Shown here: piece after piece, positions 4,893 to 12,111 of the stretch | How the letters are laid out: every line of letters starts with the position of its first letter | How positions within the stretch are numbered: position 1 is the first letter of the stretch | Origin: Candidatus Bathyarchaeota archaeon | Lineage (GTDB): Archaea > Thermoproteota > Bathyarchaeia > 40CM-2-53-6 | Direction: 5' to 3' | Length of the DNA stretch: 12,111 nt | Assembly (NCBI GenBank): GCA_005888755.1 | Contig: VBBQ01000026.1 | Location: 1-12,111 of the forward strand | Notes under the pieces: model-generated | Seen by the model: the letters and a program-made list of their open reading frames with translations, nothing else | Told to the model about the DNA's origin: nothing | Database searches by the model: none | Made by a program: the position numbers and the translations under genes

Positions 4893-7757
4893 TTGTCTTC
4901 GACGGTCTTTGATCTTCTGCCGAAACCCCTAGCGGAAGCTGTCAGGGAAAGAGGATTCGAAAAACCTACGGAGGCACAGGAGAAATCGATTCCGCCGATA
5001 CTCGAAGGGAAAAATGTCCTACTGATATCGCCCACGGCAAGTGGAAAAACCGAATCCGCGATCCTTCCGGTCTTCACCCGGTTCTTGATGACTGCTGACG
5101 GAGGCCCTGGTGTCAAGATTCTCTACATGACCCCGCTTCGTGCGTTGAACAGAGATCTACTAGACCGACTGGAATGGTGGGGGAAAAAAATTGACCTCAG
5201 GGTGGCTGTTAGGCATGGGGACACCGAGGTCCGCGAAAGAGTCGCGCATGCTCGGAACCCCCCTGACTTGCTGATAACGACCCCTGAGACCCTCCAAGCT
5301 CTATTACCTGGACGTATCATGCGGAGACATCTCCGCGAAGTCAGGTTCCTGATTATTGACGAGGTCCATGAGCTGGCGGAGGACAAGCGGGGCAGCCAGC
5401 TATCCATCGCTATCGAACGGCTAAGATGGATCACCCAGAGAGACTTCCAGGTCATCGGCCTCTCTGCAACCATTGGATCGCCGGAGAAGGTTGGAGCATT
5501 TCTCGTGGGAACCAAACGACCTGTGGAAATCGTCCGGATTCCTGTCGCCAGAAAAATGCGGTTGGAGACACTCTTTCCCGAACCGTCAGGGCATGACCAT
5601 CAACTGGCCGGGAAGATATTCACACACCCTGAGGTTGCGGCTAGGCTTCGGATAATGAAGGAGATGATTCAGAACCACAAGTCGGTCATTCTCTTCACCA
5701 ACACGAGATCGATTGCCGAGATATTGGCGAGCAGGTTCAAGGTCTGGGACCTAGACTTTCCAATCTCAATACACCACGGAAGCCTGGCCAAACCATCTCG
5801 AATAACGGCTGAGCGAGGCTTGAAGGGCGGAGAACTCAGAGGCCTAGTAGCCACCTCAAGCCTAGAACTGGGAATCGACGTTGGAAGGATAGACTACGTG
5901 ATTCAGTACATGAGCCCTCACCAAGTGACGCGGCTAATACAGCGCGTCGGACGATCCGGTCATAGCGTCGGAAAGATGGCCGACGGAGTGATCATTGCGA
6001 GCGACTCTGACGATGCCCTCGAGGCGTTCGTCATAGCTAGAGGAGCACTCAGCGAGGACCTGGAGGAAGTGTCGGTCCCGGAGAAACCGCTCGACGCTCT
6101 ATGCCACCAGCTGGCAGGGCTGTTGATACAGAATAGGAAGTGGTACTACAACGAGCTTGTTGAAATGATTTCGAACGCATTCCCATATCGGAACCTGACA
6201 GAAGAAGATGTCGCCTCAGTCGCGAACTATATGCACTCACGATTTCCACGTCTCGCTTGGGTTTCGCAACAAGACAGGATGATCATGAGGCCGTCGAGGG
6301 TCAAAGACCTCTATACGTACTACTTCAATAAGCTCTCGATGATCCCAGACGAGAAACAATACCTCGTCATAGAGCAGGAGACAGACGCGGCCGTCGGCGT
6401 TCTCGATGAAGCTTTTGTGGCAGAGTACGGCCAGCCAGGTACGAAATTTATCGTTCGGGGCACGCCATGGATGATGCAGAGTATCAGAGGCGACAAGATA
6501 TTCGTCAAGCCAATCTCCGACCCGACGGGAGCCATACCTAGCTGGGTGGGCGAGGAGATACCCGTCCCTCACAAGGTCGCTAGCGAGGTAGGCCAGATAA
6601 GACGGAAAGTAGGAGAGCTTTACGAAGCAGGGAAAAAAATCAAAGAGATAGCTCAAACGCTTAGCGAACAATACCCCGCGGACTCCAAAACATTCGAACG
6701 AGCCATCTCTGAGACATACGAGCAGTACGAACAAGGCCTCCCGGTTCCAAATGATCGCCTGCTTACCGTCGAAGAGTGGGACGACTTCATCATCGTCAAC
6801 TCCCACTTAGGCACACTTGTCAACAGGACCCTAGCCCGGCTCATCGGACACTTGCTGTCCGACGAGTCAGGCGTCAGCGTCGGAATCCAGCAAGATCCCT
6901 ACAGGATTGTATTCCAAGCCGTAGGAGGAGTAGATGCCAATGACGTCGTGAAAATGGTCCGTCGGCTCTCCGAGATTGAGGTGGACGAGGTGGCGATAAC
7001 CGCGTCGAAGAGAACTGGACTGTTCAAACGAAGACTTGTCCATGTCGCGCGGAGATTTGGGGCGATCTCGAAGTGGACGGATTTCAGTAGCATAACCCTC
7101 CGCCAACTCGCGAAGAGCTTCGAGGGAACAGTCATCATGGACGAGGCCGTTCGCGAGACATTGGAAAGGGACATGGACATACCCCATACCAAGAAAGTTC
7201 TGCGAGCTATCGCGAAACGCGAAATTCAAATCAAGGTCGTCAAGACCGTTGCTGGCGAGGCAACGCCAATCGCAAGGATTGGCCTCGAGAGGATCAGCAG
7301 AAAGACGGACTTGATCCCGACGGAAAAGCTCAGCCAGATCTTGGTGGGGTCCGCGAAGGCGAGAATCCTCAATGAGGTAAAGACGATTGTCTGCACAAAC
7401 TGTTGGAAATATGTCGAGATGAAGCGGGTAAAGGACATTCCCGCCACGCTGGAATGCCCTGAATGCGGATCGAAGGCTCTGGCCGCTTTGGCGGTCTCCG
7501 ACGAGGATATGAAGAAGATACTCTTAAAGAACGGAGCTCACCTCTCGGAGAGAGAGAAGAACGTTCTATCAAGAGCCGGGGAAACTGCGAAACTAGTAAA
7601 CAAGTATGGCAGAATTGCGGTCTACACCCTCGCGGGGAGAAGAGTGACTCCTGAAGCAGCCGCGGACATTCTCCGAAAGCACCAAAAGCCTACAAACGGT
7701 TTCTTCCAAGCGATAATGGAAGCCGAAAGAGAGGCTCTGAAAGAACGTTTCTGGTAA
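4893..7757 (+). CDS. lhr: Lhr-family ATP-dependent superfamily 2 helicase
   Basis: At 954 residues this is a Lhr-core helicase. RecA domain 1 carries a Q-motif region (residues 21-29), Walker A SPTASGKT (46-53), DEVH (156-159) and SAT (191-193). RecA domain 2 carries TSSLELGIDVG (321-331) and motif VI QRVGRSGH (350-357), whose GRSGH form is typical of Lhr. A winged helix follows at about 395-480, then the long Lhr domain 4, containing EEIPVPHKVASEVGQIRR. Near the end C834-x2-C837 and C855-x2-C858 form a probable zinc site, followed by a helical tail. Archaeal Lhr proteins unwind RNA-DNA and DNA substrates and are linked to repair or RNA metabolism. TTG at 4893 is the start that keeps the N-terminal Q-motif helix intact. 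It is divergent from PadR across 91 bases. Confidence 0.92.
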   Translation: MSSTVFDLLPKPLAEAVRERGFEKPTEAQEKSIPPILEGKNVLLISPTASGKTESAILPVFTRFLMTADGGPGVKILYMTPLRALNRDLLDRLEWWGKKIDLRVAVRHGDTEVRERVAHARNPPDLLITTPETLQALLPGRIMRRHLREVRFLIIDEVHELAEDKRGSQLSIAIERLRWITQRDFQVIGLSATIGSPEKVGAFLVGTKRPVEIVRIPVARKMRLETLFPEPSGHDHQLAGKIFTHPEVAARLRIMKEMIQNHKSVILFTNTRSIAEILASRFKVWDLDFPISIHHGSLAKPSRITAERGLKGGELRGLVATSSLELGIDVGRIDYVIQYMSPHQVTRLIQRVGRSGHSVGKMADGVIIASDSDDALEAFVIARGALSEDLEEVSVPEKPLDALCHQLAGLLIQNRKWYYNELVEMISNAFPYRNLTEEDVASVANYMHSRFPRLAWVSQQDRMIMRPSRVKDLYTYYFNKLSMIPDEKQYLVIEQETDAAVGVLDEAFVAEYGQPGTKFIVRGTPWMMQSIRGDKIFVKPISDPTGAIPSWVGEEIPVPHKVASEVGQIRRKVGELYEAGKKIKEIAQTLSEQYPADSKTFERAISETYEQYEQGLPVPNDRLLTVEEWDDFIIVNSHLGTLVNRTLARLIGHLLSDESGVSVGIQQDPYRIVFQAVGGVDANDVVKMVRRLSEIEVDEVAITASKRTGLFKRRLVHVARRFGAISKWTDFSSITLRQLAKSFEGTVIMDEAVRETLERDMDIPHTKKVLRAIAKREIQIKVVKTVAGEATPIARIGLERISRKTDLIPTEKLSQILVGSAKARILNEVKTIVCTNCWKYVEMKRVKDIPATLECPECGSKALAALAVSDEDMKKILLKNGAHLSEREKNVLSRAGETAKLVNKYGRIAVYTLAGRRVTPEAAADILRKHQKPTNGFFQAIMEAEREALKERFW

Positions 7758-7862
7758 ATCCTTCAAACAATCCTTAATTGAACCGCTTCCAACAGGCCCT
7801 CCGCACGACTCGCGAAGACGACCTGAAGAGAGCAATGAAGATTGAACATGCTCGACCAACGG

Positions 7863-7868
7863 TTAAAT
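7863..7868 (+). promoter_or_regulatory. Weak TATA-like element upstream of the ABC exporter
   Basis: TTAAAT lies 46 bases before ATG 7914. A start of transcription near 7891 would leave a leader of about 20 bases and would exclude the longer ATPase frame from 7842. The element is short and could be chance. Confidence 0.25.
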
Positions 7869-7913
7869 GACTCACGGAAAGCTCCGCAAGACCAGCCAGG
7901 GTTACGGAACGTC

Positions 7914-8918
7914 ATGAATCGCGTCGAAGCAGAAATCACCGTCCAGGTCGATGGGCTTAGACGCGAGTTTGATAGCAAAGAGGGCAAAGTTGTGGCTCTC
8001 GACGGTGTCAATCTTCAAGTTCGAAAGGGCGAGATCTTCGGTGTTCTAGGCCCGAACGGGGCGGGGAAAACCACCATGATCAGGATACTATCCACGCTTC
8101 TACTGCCGACTGCGGGAAAAGCAGGAGTAATGGGATTCGACGTCGAGAAGGAGCCAGAGAAGATCCGGGCTGTGATCAACATGGCAAGTGGCGCGGAGAG
8201 AGCTGGTTACGATTTCATCAGTGCGCGAGGAAACCTCTGGTTCTTCTCGCAGCTCTACGGCATACCCACGGAAGAGGCGCACCGACGAATCAATGCCCTC
8301 TCAGACATGCTCGGACTTCAGAGCTATCTCGACAGGAAATTCTACGCACTCTCCACCGGCTACAAGCAGCGAGTCACCTTGGTCAGAGCATTCATCAATG
8401 ATCCCAAGGTTGTATTTCTTGACGAGCCAACCATTGGACTGGACGTCATGACCGCGCTGAGCATACGCGAATACATCTTGAAACAAGCAAGAGAGCATGG
8501 CAGAACGATTCTCCTTGCAACTCACAACATGGCCGAAGTCGACGCGATTTGCAACCGAGTCGCTATCATTGACAAGGGCAAAATACTCGCCTGTGATACA
8601 CCCGCTGCACTGAAAAGGTCTCTGGGAGCGCCCTCGCTAGTCTTAGAGGTCTCACCTATTCCAGCTCCGGGAAGCCTCGAACCAATAGGAAAACTCGAGG
8701 GAGTCAAGGGTTTCACATCGTCAGTCGATGAAGAAAGAGGACTGTCGCGGATTCAAGTGGTCGTTGACGGAGACGGATCCGCCCAATCCGTGGTCGACTC
8801 AATTCGAAAGTTAGGAATGACGGTCGTATCAAACTGGAGACAGCAGGCAACACTGGAGGAAGTCTTTGTGGCCCTAGTTGGCAGAGGGTTCAGGGAGAGG
8901 GAGCATGAAGCTGCATAG
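7914..8918 (+). CDS. ABC-2 exporter ATP-binding subunit
   Basis: This 334-residue protein powers the two downstream permeases. Walker A GPNGAGKT is at 46-53, signature LSTGY at 146-150 (in place of LSGGQ), Walker B VVFLDEP at 166-172, a D-loop GLD just after it, and the switch histidine at 204 in LLATHN. The usual Q-loop glutamine is not evident; that position reads SGAERAGYDF. A C-terminal extension of about 100 residues, common in DrrA/NatA-type ATPases, ends with LEEVFVALVGRG. The frame is open from TTG 7842 and ATG 7848, but those add 24 and 22 residues without domain character, so ATG 7914 is chosen. Its 3' end overlaps the first permease by 14 bases. The substrate is unknown; the DrrA-like organisation suggests export of a hydrophobic compound, an inference only. 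Confidence 0.9.
   Translation: MNRVEAEITVQVDGLRREFDSKEGKVVALDGVNLQVRKGEIFGVLGPNGAGKTTMIRILSTLLLPTAGKAGVMGFDVEKEPEKIRAVINMASGAERAGYDFISARGNLWFFSQLYGIPTEEAHRRINALSDMLGLQSYLDRKFYALSTGYKQRVTLVRAFINDPKVVFLDEPTIGLDVMTALSIREYILKQAREHGRTILLATHNMAEVDAICNRVAIIDKGKILACDTPAALKRSLGAPSLVLEVSPIPAPGSLEPIGKLEGVKGFTSSVDEERGLSRIQVVVDGDGSAQSVVDSIRKLGMTVVSNWRQQATLEEVFVALVGRGFREREHEAA
8893..8903 (+). promoter_or_regulatory. Purine-rich ribosome-binding site for the first permease
   Basis: GGGAGAGGGAG lies just ahead of ATG 8905, inside the end of the ATPase gene. It supports 8905 over the longer frame from 8878 and points to translational coupling. It is one of the few clear Shine-Dalgarno-like sites in the window. 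Confidence 0.45.
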
Positions 8919-9726
8919 TAACCCATGGCTCAGAACCGCTTATGCCCGGTTGTGGGTCAGGGCTAAGAGCATCTACGGGGAACCCCTCTGGGTGGCGGTT
9001 AACATTGGCTTTCCGTTCTTCACGTCTTTCTCCTTAACAATGGTCTACAGAGCTTACGGGCTCAACTCATTCACGGGATTCGCTATCCTCGGTGGAGTAA
9101 TGATCTCTTTTTGGGGCAACGTCCTGTGGTCAATGGCTAGCCAGTTCAACTGGGACAAGCAAGTCGGACTGTTCGAGATCTACATCACTTCCCCTGCACC
9201 TATCTCAGCGATTCTCGTAGGCATGTCCCTTGGCGGGATTCTCGGGACCGCACCCTCCGCAGCCATGGTCGCGATCCTCGGCTGGGTAATCTTCCATCCG
9301 CCCATCAACGCCATCTGGCCTGCCGTTATCTCTGTCTTCGCTCTGACTCTTGCGTCGCTCTATGCGATGGGAATGGCCTTGTCCTCGCTTTACTTGGCGT
9401 ACGGCCGAGAGGCAGATTCTGTAAATGAGGCCCTCCACGAGCCTGTGTCACTTATCTCAGGTGTCTACTTTCCGTCGACAGGAGGATTCTCCCCGTTTCC
9501 TCTGGCCGTCCAGGCTGGAGCATCCCTCATTCCTCTCACACTGGGAATGGATGCACTGAGGAGAACTCTGTTTTTCGGCCAAGGATTCGGAGAACTCTAC
9601 CTTGACCTTGAGTTGCTAGCTCTTGCCGTAATGGGAGCGGTTCTCCTCTTTGCGTCCTCCAAAGCATTGAAGTTCCTTGAGAACAAGGGCAGAAGAACAG
9701 GAACAATTGCGGTGAGACAGCGATGA
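8905..9726 (+). CDS. ABC-2 exporter permease, first subunit
   Basis: The 273-residue protein has about six membrane segments, near residues 27-47, 57-77, 97-127, 137-165, 180-215 and 235-255. After an N-terminal cytoplasmic helix rich in Arg, the amphipathic loop between the second and third segments contains NWDKQVGLFEIYITSP, a pattern typical of ABC-2 type permeases where it meets the ATPase. The fifth region has the GVYFPS and PLTLGMDALR elements seen in this family shortly before the last helix. ATG 8905 is chosen because of the purine-rich site before it; the frame opens earlier, at 8878. The gene overlaps the ATPase by 14 bases and the next permease by 4 bases (ATGA), so all three subunits should be produced together. 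Confidence 0.88.
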   Translation: MKLHSNPWLRTAYARLWVRAKSIYGEPLWVAVNIGFPFFTSFSLTMVYRAYGLNSFTGFAILGGVMISFWGNVLWSMASQFNWDKQVGLFEIYITSPAPISAILVGMSLGGILGTAPSAAMVAILGWVIFHPPINAIWPAVISVFALTLASLYAMGMALSSLYLAYGREADSVNEALHEPVSLISGVYFPSTGGFSPFPLAVQAGASLIPLTLGMDALRRTLFFGQGFGELYLDLELLALAVMGAVLLFASSKALKFLENKGRRTGTIAVRQR

Positions 9727-10568
9727 GCATTCGCGCCATGGTCGCATCGATAAGAGTCGGATGGTACAGAGAGTTCAACTGGACCAACCCTCTCACGGGA
9801 TTTTCCCTCAGGACTGTTGGTCCTCTGGCCAGCGTTATTGCTGCTTCAACAGTCTACTATGTCGGTTCGACCAATAACGTCCCGCCCAGCTTCGACCCAA
9901 ATCGACTCGCCTACATCCTTATCGGTGCCGCGCTGTATGCCCACGTTGCAGCCTACTCGTGGGTGCCTACACTTGCTATCGCGGAAGGAAAATGGACCTA
10001 TGTGTTCCCGCAAGTCTACATCTCGCCTCATTCATCGCTACCTTACCTAACTGGGAGGACCCTTGCCTCGTTCGTCACATCAACGATGACTGTTATCGTG
10101 TCTCTTGTCTTGTCCTTCTACGTCTTGTCGTCAGTCTTTCACACTAGTATTCCCTTCGTGGTGAACCCCTTGTCTGTCAGTCTACTTTTCCTTGCGATGG
10201 TGATGAACATTCTCGCCGCCCTTGGCCTGGGACTCCTGCTCAGCGCATACGCACTATTTGCGACGAAATTCGAATGGGCTCTTCCCACATACGTCGCCGG
10301 GCTCCTGATGGTTTTTTCGGAAGCGCTCTTCCCAGTCTCCTTCCTACCGTGGCCACTCTCTTCAATAGCAAACATATTGCCATTTACCGAGTTCATGAGA
10401 GCCTCACGTCAAGCCATGATTGAAGGAGGAACCGTGTACGCTTACTTCTCCCATCTCGGATTAGCAGCCCTTGGAGGCATCGTCGTCCTTGCAATGGGCT
10501 TTCTTGCGTTCAGGTACGCTGAGAACAGGGCGAGACGGTTAGGCGTCATCGACAAGAAGACTGCGTAA
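9723..10568 (+). CDS. ABC-2 exporter permease, second subunit
   Basis: The 281-residue protein has six membrane helices at about residues 28-48, 61-80, 111-138, 148-178, 184-210 and 242-268. The loop after helix 2 includes EGKWTYVFPQVYISPHS, again the ABC-2 coupling region, and helix 5 is followed by LPFTEFMRASRQAMIEGG, matching the pre-helix-6 element of the partner permease. It begins with ATG at 9723 in an ATGA overlap with the previous stop, with GGTGA about 8 bases upstream. The two permeases are divergent paralogues, so the transporter is expected to be a heterodimer with two copies of the ATPase. The gene ends 13 bases from the convergent kinase gene, leaving almost no room for separate terminators. 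Confidence 0.88.
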   Translation: MSIRAMVASIRVGWYREFNWTNPLTGFSLRTVGPLASVIAASTVYYVGSTNNVPPSFDPNRLAYILIGAALYAHVAAYSWVPTLAIAEGKWTYVFPQVYISPHSSLPYLTGRTLASFVTSTMTVIVSLVLSFYVLSSVFHTSIPFVVNPLSVSLLFLAMVMNILAALGLGLLLSAYALFATKFEWALPTYVAGLLMVFSEALFPVSFLPWPLSSIANILPFTEFMRASRQAMIEGGTVYAYFSHLGLAALGGIVVLAMGFLAFRYAENRARRLGVIDKKTA

Positions 10569-10581
10569 GGACCAAGTGTAT

Positions 10582-11352
10582 TTACAAGCCTAGAACTTTA
10601 GTTGTTGCCTTGAAGGCATCTTTCCATCCGCCCGCTTTGTAGTCTCGTAAGCATTTCAGAAGTTCTTCCCTATCCACCGGCCCCAGCATCCTGACCATTT
10701 TCCTGGCGATGCTGCCCCCGACAAACAGGTACTGAGCTAGAGAGGTAAAATTGCTAGGTCGTCTCATCAAGCTAGCAGATTCAAAATCCAGAATCCGAGG
10801 AATGTCGTCGTTCGAGATGATGACATTCTTGTGTGCCCGGCTAAGCTCTCCATGATCGAGCCCGTACGCATCCATTCGCAGACACTGTTCCAGTAGCGGC
10901 TTCACTACGCTTCTGACCCGGGTTCTTCGCCCTCTGCCCTTGAGGCTCTCAAGCCATGAGGGCAATGACAGGCCTTCGACCAGCTCCATCGCCAGTACGT
11001 CAGCAGTGCCACCCAAGCACACGGGTCCCACATTCTGAGAATTTGCGATTTTGAGAAGTTCAGCCTCCTGAATCAAGCTAGGGCGTCGCGCATCAACGCG
11101 TCGGATCTTAACTGCGATACGTCGATTACCCGTCACGCCTATGACAACAATTCCTACGACTCCCTTCCCGAGAATGGAAAGGCGATCGGTTTTCAGGCGC
11201 CCTTGAAAATCTAGTCCAGTTATATCCAACTGTTCCAATTGGCGAATCCGAGATTCGACCTCGTCTGGGTCACCGCTAGGGTATGCTACGAGTCGATTGT
11301 AGGGCGGGTTTACTAGGTAGGATAGTGGTGCTAATGATGGGGTTTGAGCCAA
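10582..11352 (-). CDS. Predicted archaeal Ser/Thr protein kinase (COG2112-like)
   Basis: The 256-residue protein has a minimal kinase fold. The Gly-rich loop LGKGVVGIV is at 61-69, the ATP-anchoring lysine K82 is in IAVKIRR, its partner glutamate E96 in QEAELL, and a hinge AMELVEG at 121-127. The catalytic loop reads LDHGELSRAHKNVI (165-178), and the metal-binding D189 is in ILDFESAS. HGE replaces the HRD or HGD of typical and RIO/Bud32 kinases; as I recall this is usual in the COG2112 group, but it leaves the identity of the catalytic base open. Start is TTG at 11352, 22 bases inside the CCA gene; no ATG occurs before residue 122. The overlap implies coupled expression with tRNA 3'-end synthesis. 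The kinase's substrate is unknown. Confidence 0.82.
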   Translation of the reverse strand: MAQTPSLAPLSYLVNPPYNRLVAYPSGDPDEVESRIRQLEQLDITGLDFQGRLKTDRLSILGKGVVGIVVIGVTGNRRIAVKIRRVDARRPSLIQEAELLKIANSQNVGPVCLGGTADVLAMELVEGLSLPSWLESLKGRGRRTRVRSVVKPLLEQCLRMDAYGLDHGELSRAHKNVIISNDDIPRILDFESASLMRRPSNFTSLAQYLFVGGSIARKMVRMLGPVDREELLKCLRDYKAGGWKDAFKATTKVLGL

Positions 11353-12111
11353 GCAGGCCTCGCCGCCAAGAACTCTGATAGTGCTTGGTCAAAACCCTCT
11401 CGTCCAAGTAGTGAGAGAATTTTCCTGTTCTCCAGAACCCTTGTATTCTGCCGGAAGGACCGGTTCAGCTGCTCTGGGATAGCAAGCCCGAGCCTTGGAT
11501 CTTTGAGCGCTGCAGATACAAGTTGTTTGGTGGTAAGGATTCGTCGTTTCTTGTCCACGACCCATCGATCGCCTTCGATCCAGGGACCGCGAATAGTATC
11601 TTTCGCGTCCAGGTGTCGATCCAAGAATCCCTGACTGTCTTCCTGCTTCGAAACTGGCGGACCCTGACGCAATTGGACTCCTGAGAGAGTCGAACTGTCC
11701 AGCTCAACGAGGATCGCACTGGATCGTCGTTCGTCGCTCCAGACTGTCGACCTGATGGGATGGAAGTCCTGTCGCGTCATCAGTTCCGTCAACGATTTCT
11801 CCATTTTCAACAGTTGCCCCCATAGAACATCAGGCACTAGCCTGGCATGTTCGAAAAATATTGCTGCAATACTCCTGTTTTGATGATCCAAGATTTTGGA
11901 AAATTGTGATCTGGTTTTCGCGACGGGCTTCGGGGGGAAGAAGTACCATGTGCCAGGGTTCTTCTGAAGTTCCCTAGAAGCGGCCACGAATCCCCACAGC
12001 TTATCATCCCTGACTGCGGCGGCCAAGTTTCGATTCGGGTCTACCGGGTCGACTACGACCAAAAGAGATCCGAACTCTTGGGCTCTAGAATCTTGTCCTC
12101 CAGGGTGCTTT
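11331..12111 (-). CDS. cca: Archaeal CCA-adding enzyme (tRNA nucleotidyltransferase), C-terminal part, 5' truncated by window
   Basis: The 259 visible residues are the middle and tail of a class I (archaeal) CCA-adding enzyme, which adds CCA to the 3' end of tRNA without a template. The key signature is VVVDPVDPNRNLAAAV near the start of the visible part, the segment after the central domain in which the conserved DPVD and NRN lie. Then follow FVAASRELQKNPGTWYFFPPK, typical of the body domain (quoted in part: the pattern is AASRE then YFFPP), and the tail domain ending RPAWLKPHH. The nucleotidyltransferase active site lies beyond base 12111. The frame is open to the window edge, so the in-frame TTG at 12062 is not the start. 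The kinase gene begins inside its last 22 bases. Confidence 0.9.
   Translation of the reverse strand, partial: KHPGGQDSRAQEFGSLLVVVDPVDPNRNLAAAVRDDKLWGFVAASRELQKNPGTWYFFPPKPVAKTRSQFSKILDHQNRSIAAIFFEHARLVPDVLWGQLLKMEKSLTELMTRQDFHPIRSTVWSDERRSSAILVELDSSTLSGVQLRQGPPVSKQEDSQGFLDRHLDAKDTIRGPWIEGDRWVVDKKRRILTTKQLVSAALKDPRLGLAIPEQLNRSFRQNTRVLENRKILSLLGREGFDQALSEFLAARPAWLKPHH

Noticed and set aside
6237-6806. 189-codon minus-strand open frame
   Set aside because: It is antisense to the Lhr helicase, where all family motifs are in the plus frame; its own sequence shows no domain.
1-12111. CRISPR array, transposase or tRNA-linked integrated element
   Set aside because: No regularly spaced repeats, no recognisable transposase or integrase motif, and no tRNA gene were seen on either strand.

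Overview
The window looks archaeal. It encodes an archaeal-type CCA-adding enzyme next to a COG2112-type predicted protein kinase, a THEP1-type NTPase, RNase HII, a Lhr-type helicase, a Sec11-like signal peptidase and a gamma-class carbonic anhydrase. Genes are packed with short gaps, often lack a Shine-Dalgarno and very often start with TTG or GTG. Base composition is roughly balanced. A member of the TACK archaea (Nitrososphaeria or Bathyarchaeia-like) is my best guess, but that is inference: there is no rRNA here to settle it.

Layout. Bases 1-1386 (+) hold the end of an FtsJ/RlmE rRNA methyltransferase, a THEP1-family NTPase and RNase HII, spaced 13 and 6 bases apart, as in an operon. Bases 1387-3078 are a 1.7-kb island with no recognisable large gene. 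It contains foldable sequence and a terminator-like hairpin, a possible two-helix membrane protein, frame-broken coding-like stretches, and on the minus strand two small adjacent genes (41 and 79 codons of protein). It is the least explained part of the window. Bases 3079-4801 (-) run PadR regulator, signal peptidase, then carbonic anhydrase. Divergent from these, 4893-7757 (+) is a 954-residue Lhr-family helicase with a four-cysteine motif near its C-terminus. Bases 7914-10568 (+) are a complete ABC-2 exporter: an ATPase and two permeases whose reading frames overlap one another. Bases 10582-12111 (-) hold the predicted Ser/Thr kinase, overlapping the 3' end of a CCA tRNA nucleotidyltransferase that runs off the window edge.

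How the genes relate. Most are housekeeping genes of nucleic-acid metabolism: rRNA 2'-O-methylation, removal of RNA from DNA, tRNA 3'-end synthesis and helicase repair or RNA handling. The ABC exporter is a self-contained translationally coupled unit of unknown substrate. The PadR gene sits directly ahead of the signal peptidase and is the obvious candidate to regulate it. I did not find a CRISPR array, an intact mobile element, a tRNA or a recognisable defence system. The most worthwhile leads are the 1.7-kb island with its small minus-strand gene pair, the substituted catalytic residue in RNase HII, the HGE motif in the kinase, and the paired cysteines beside the signal peptidase active site.
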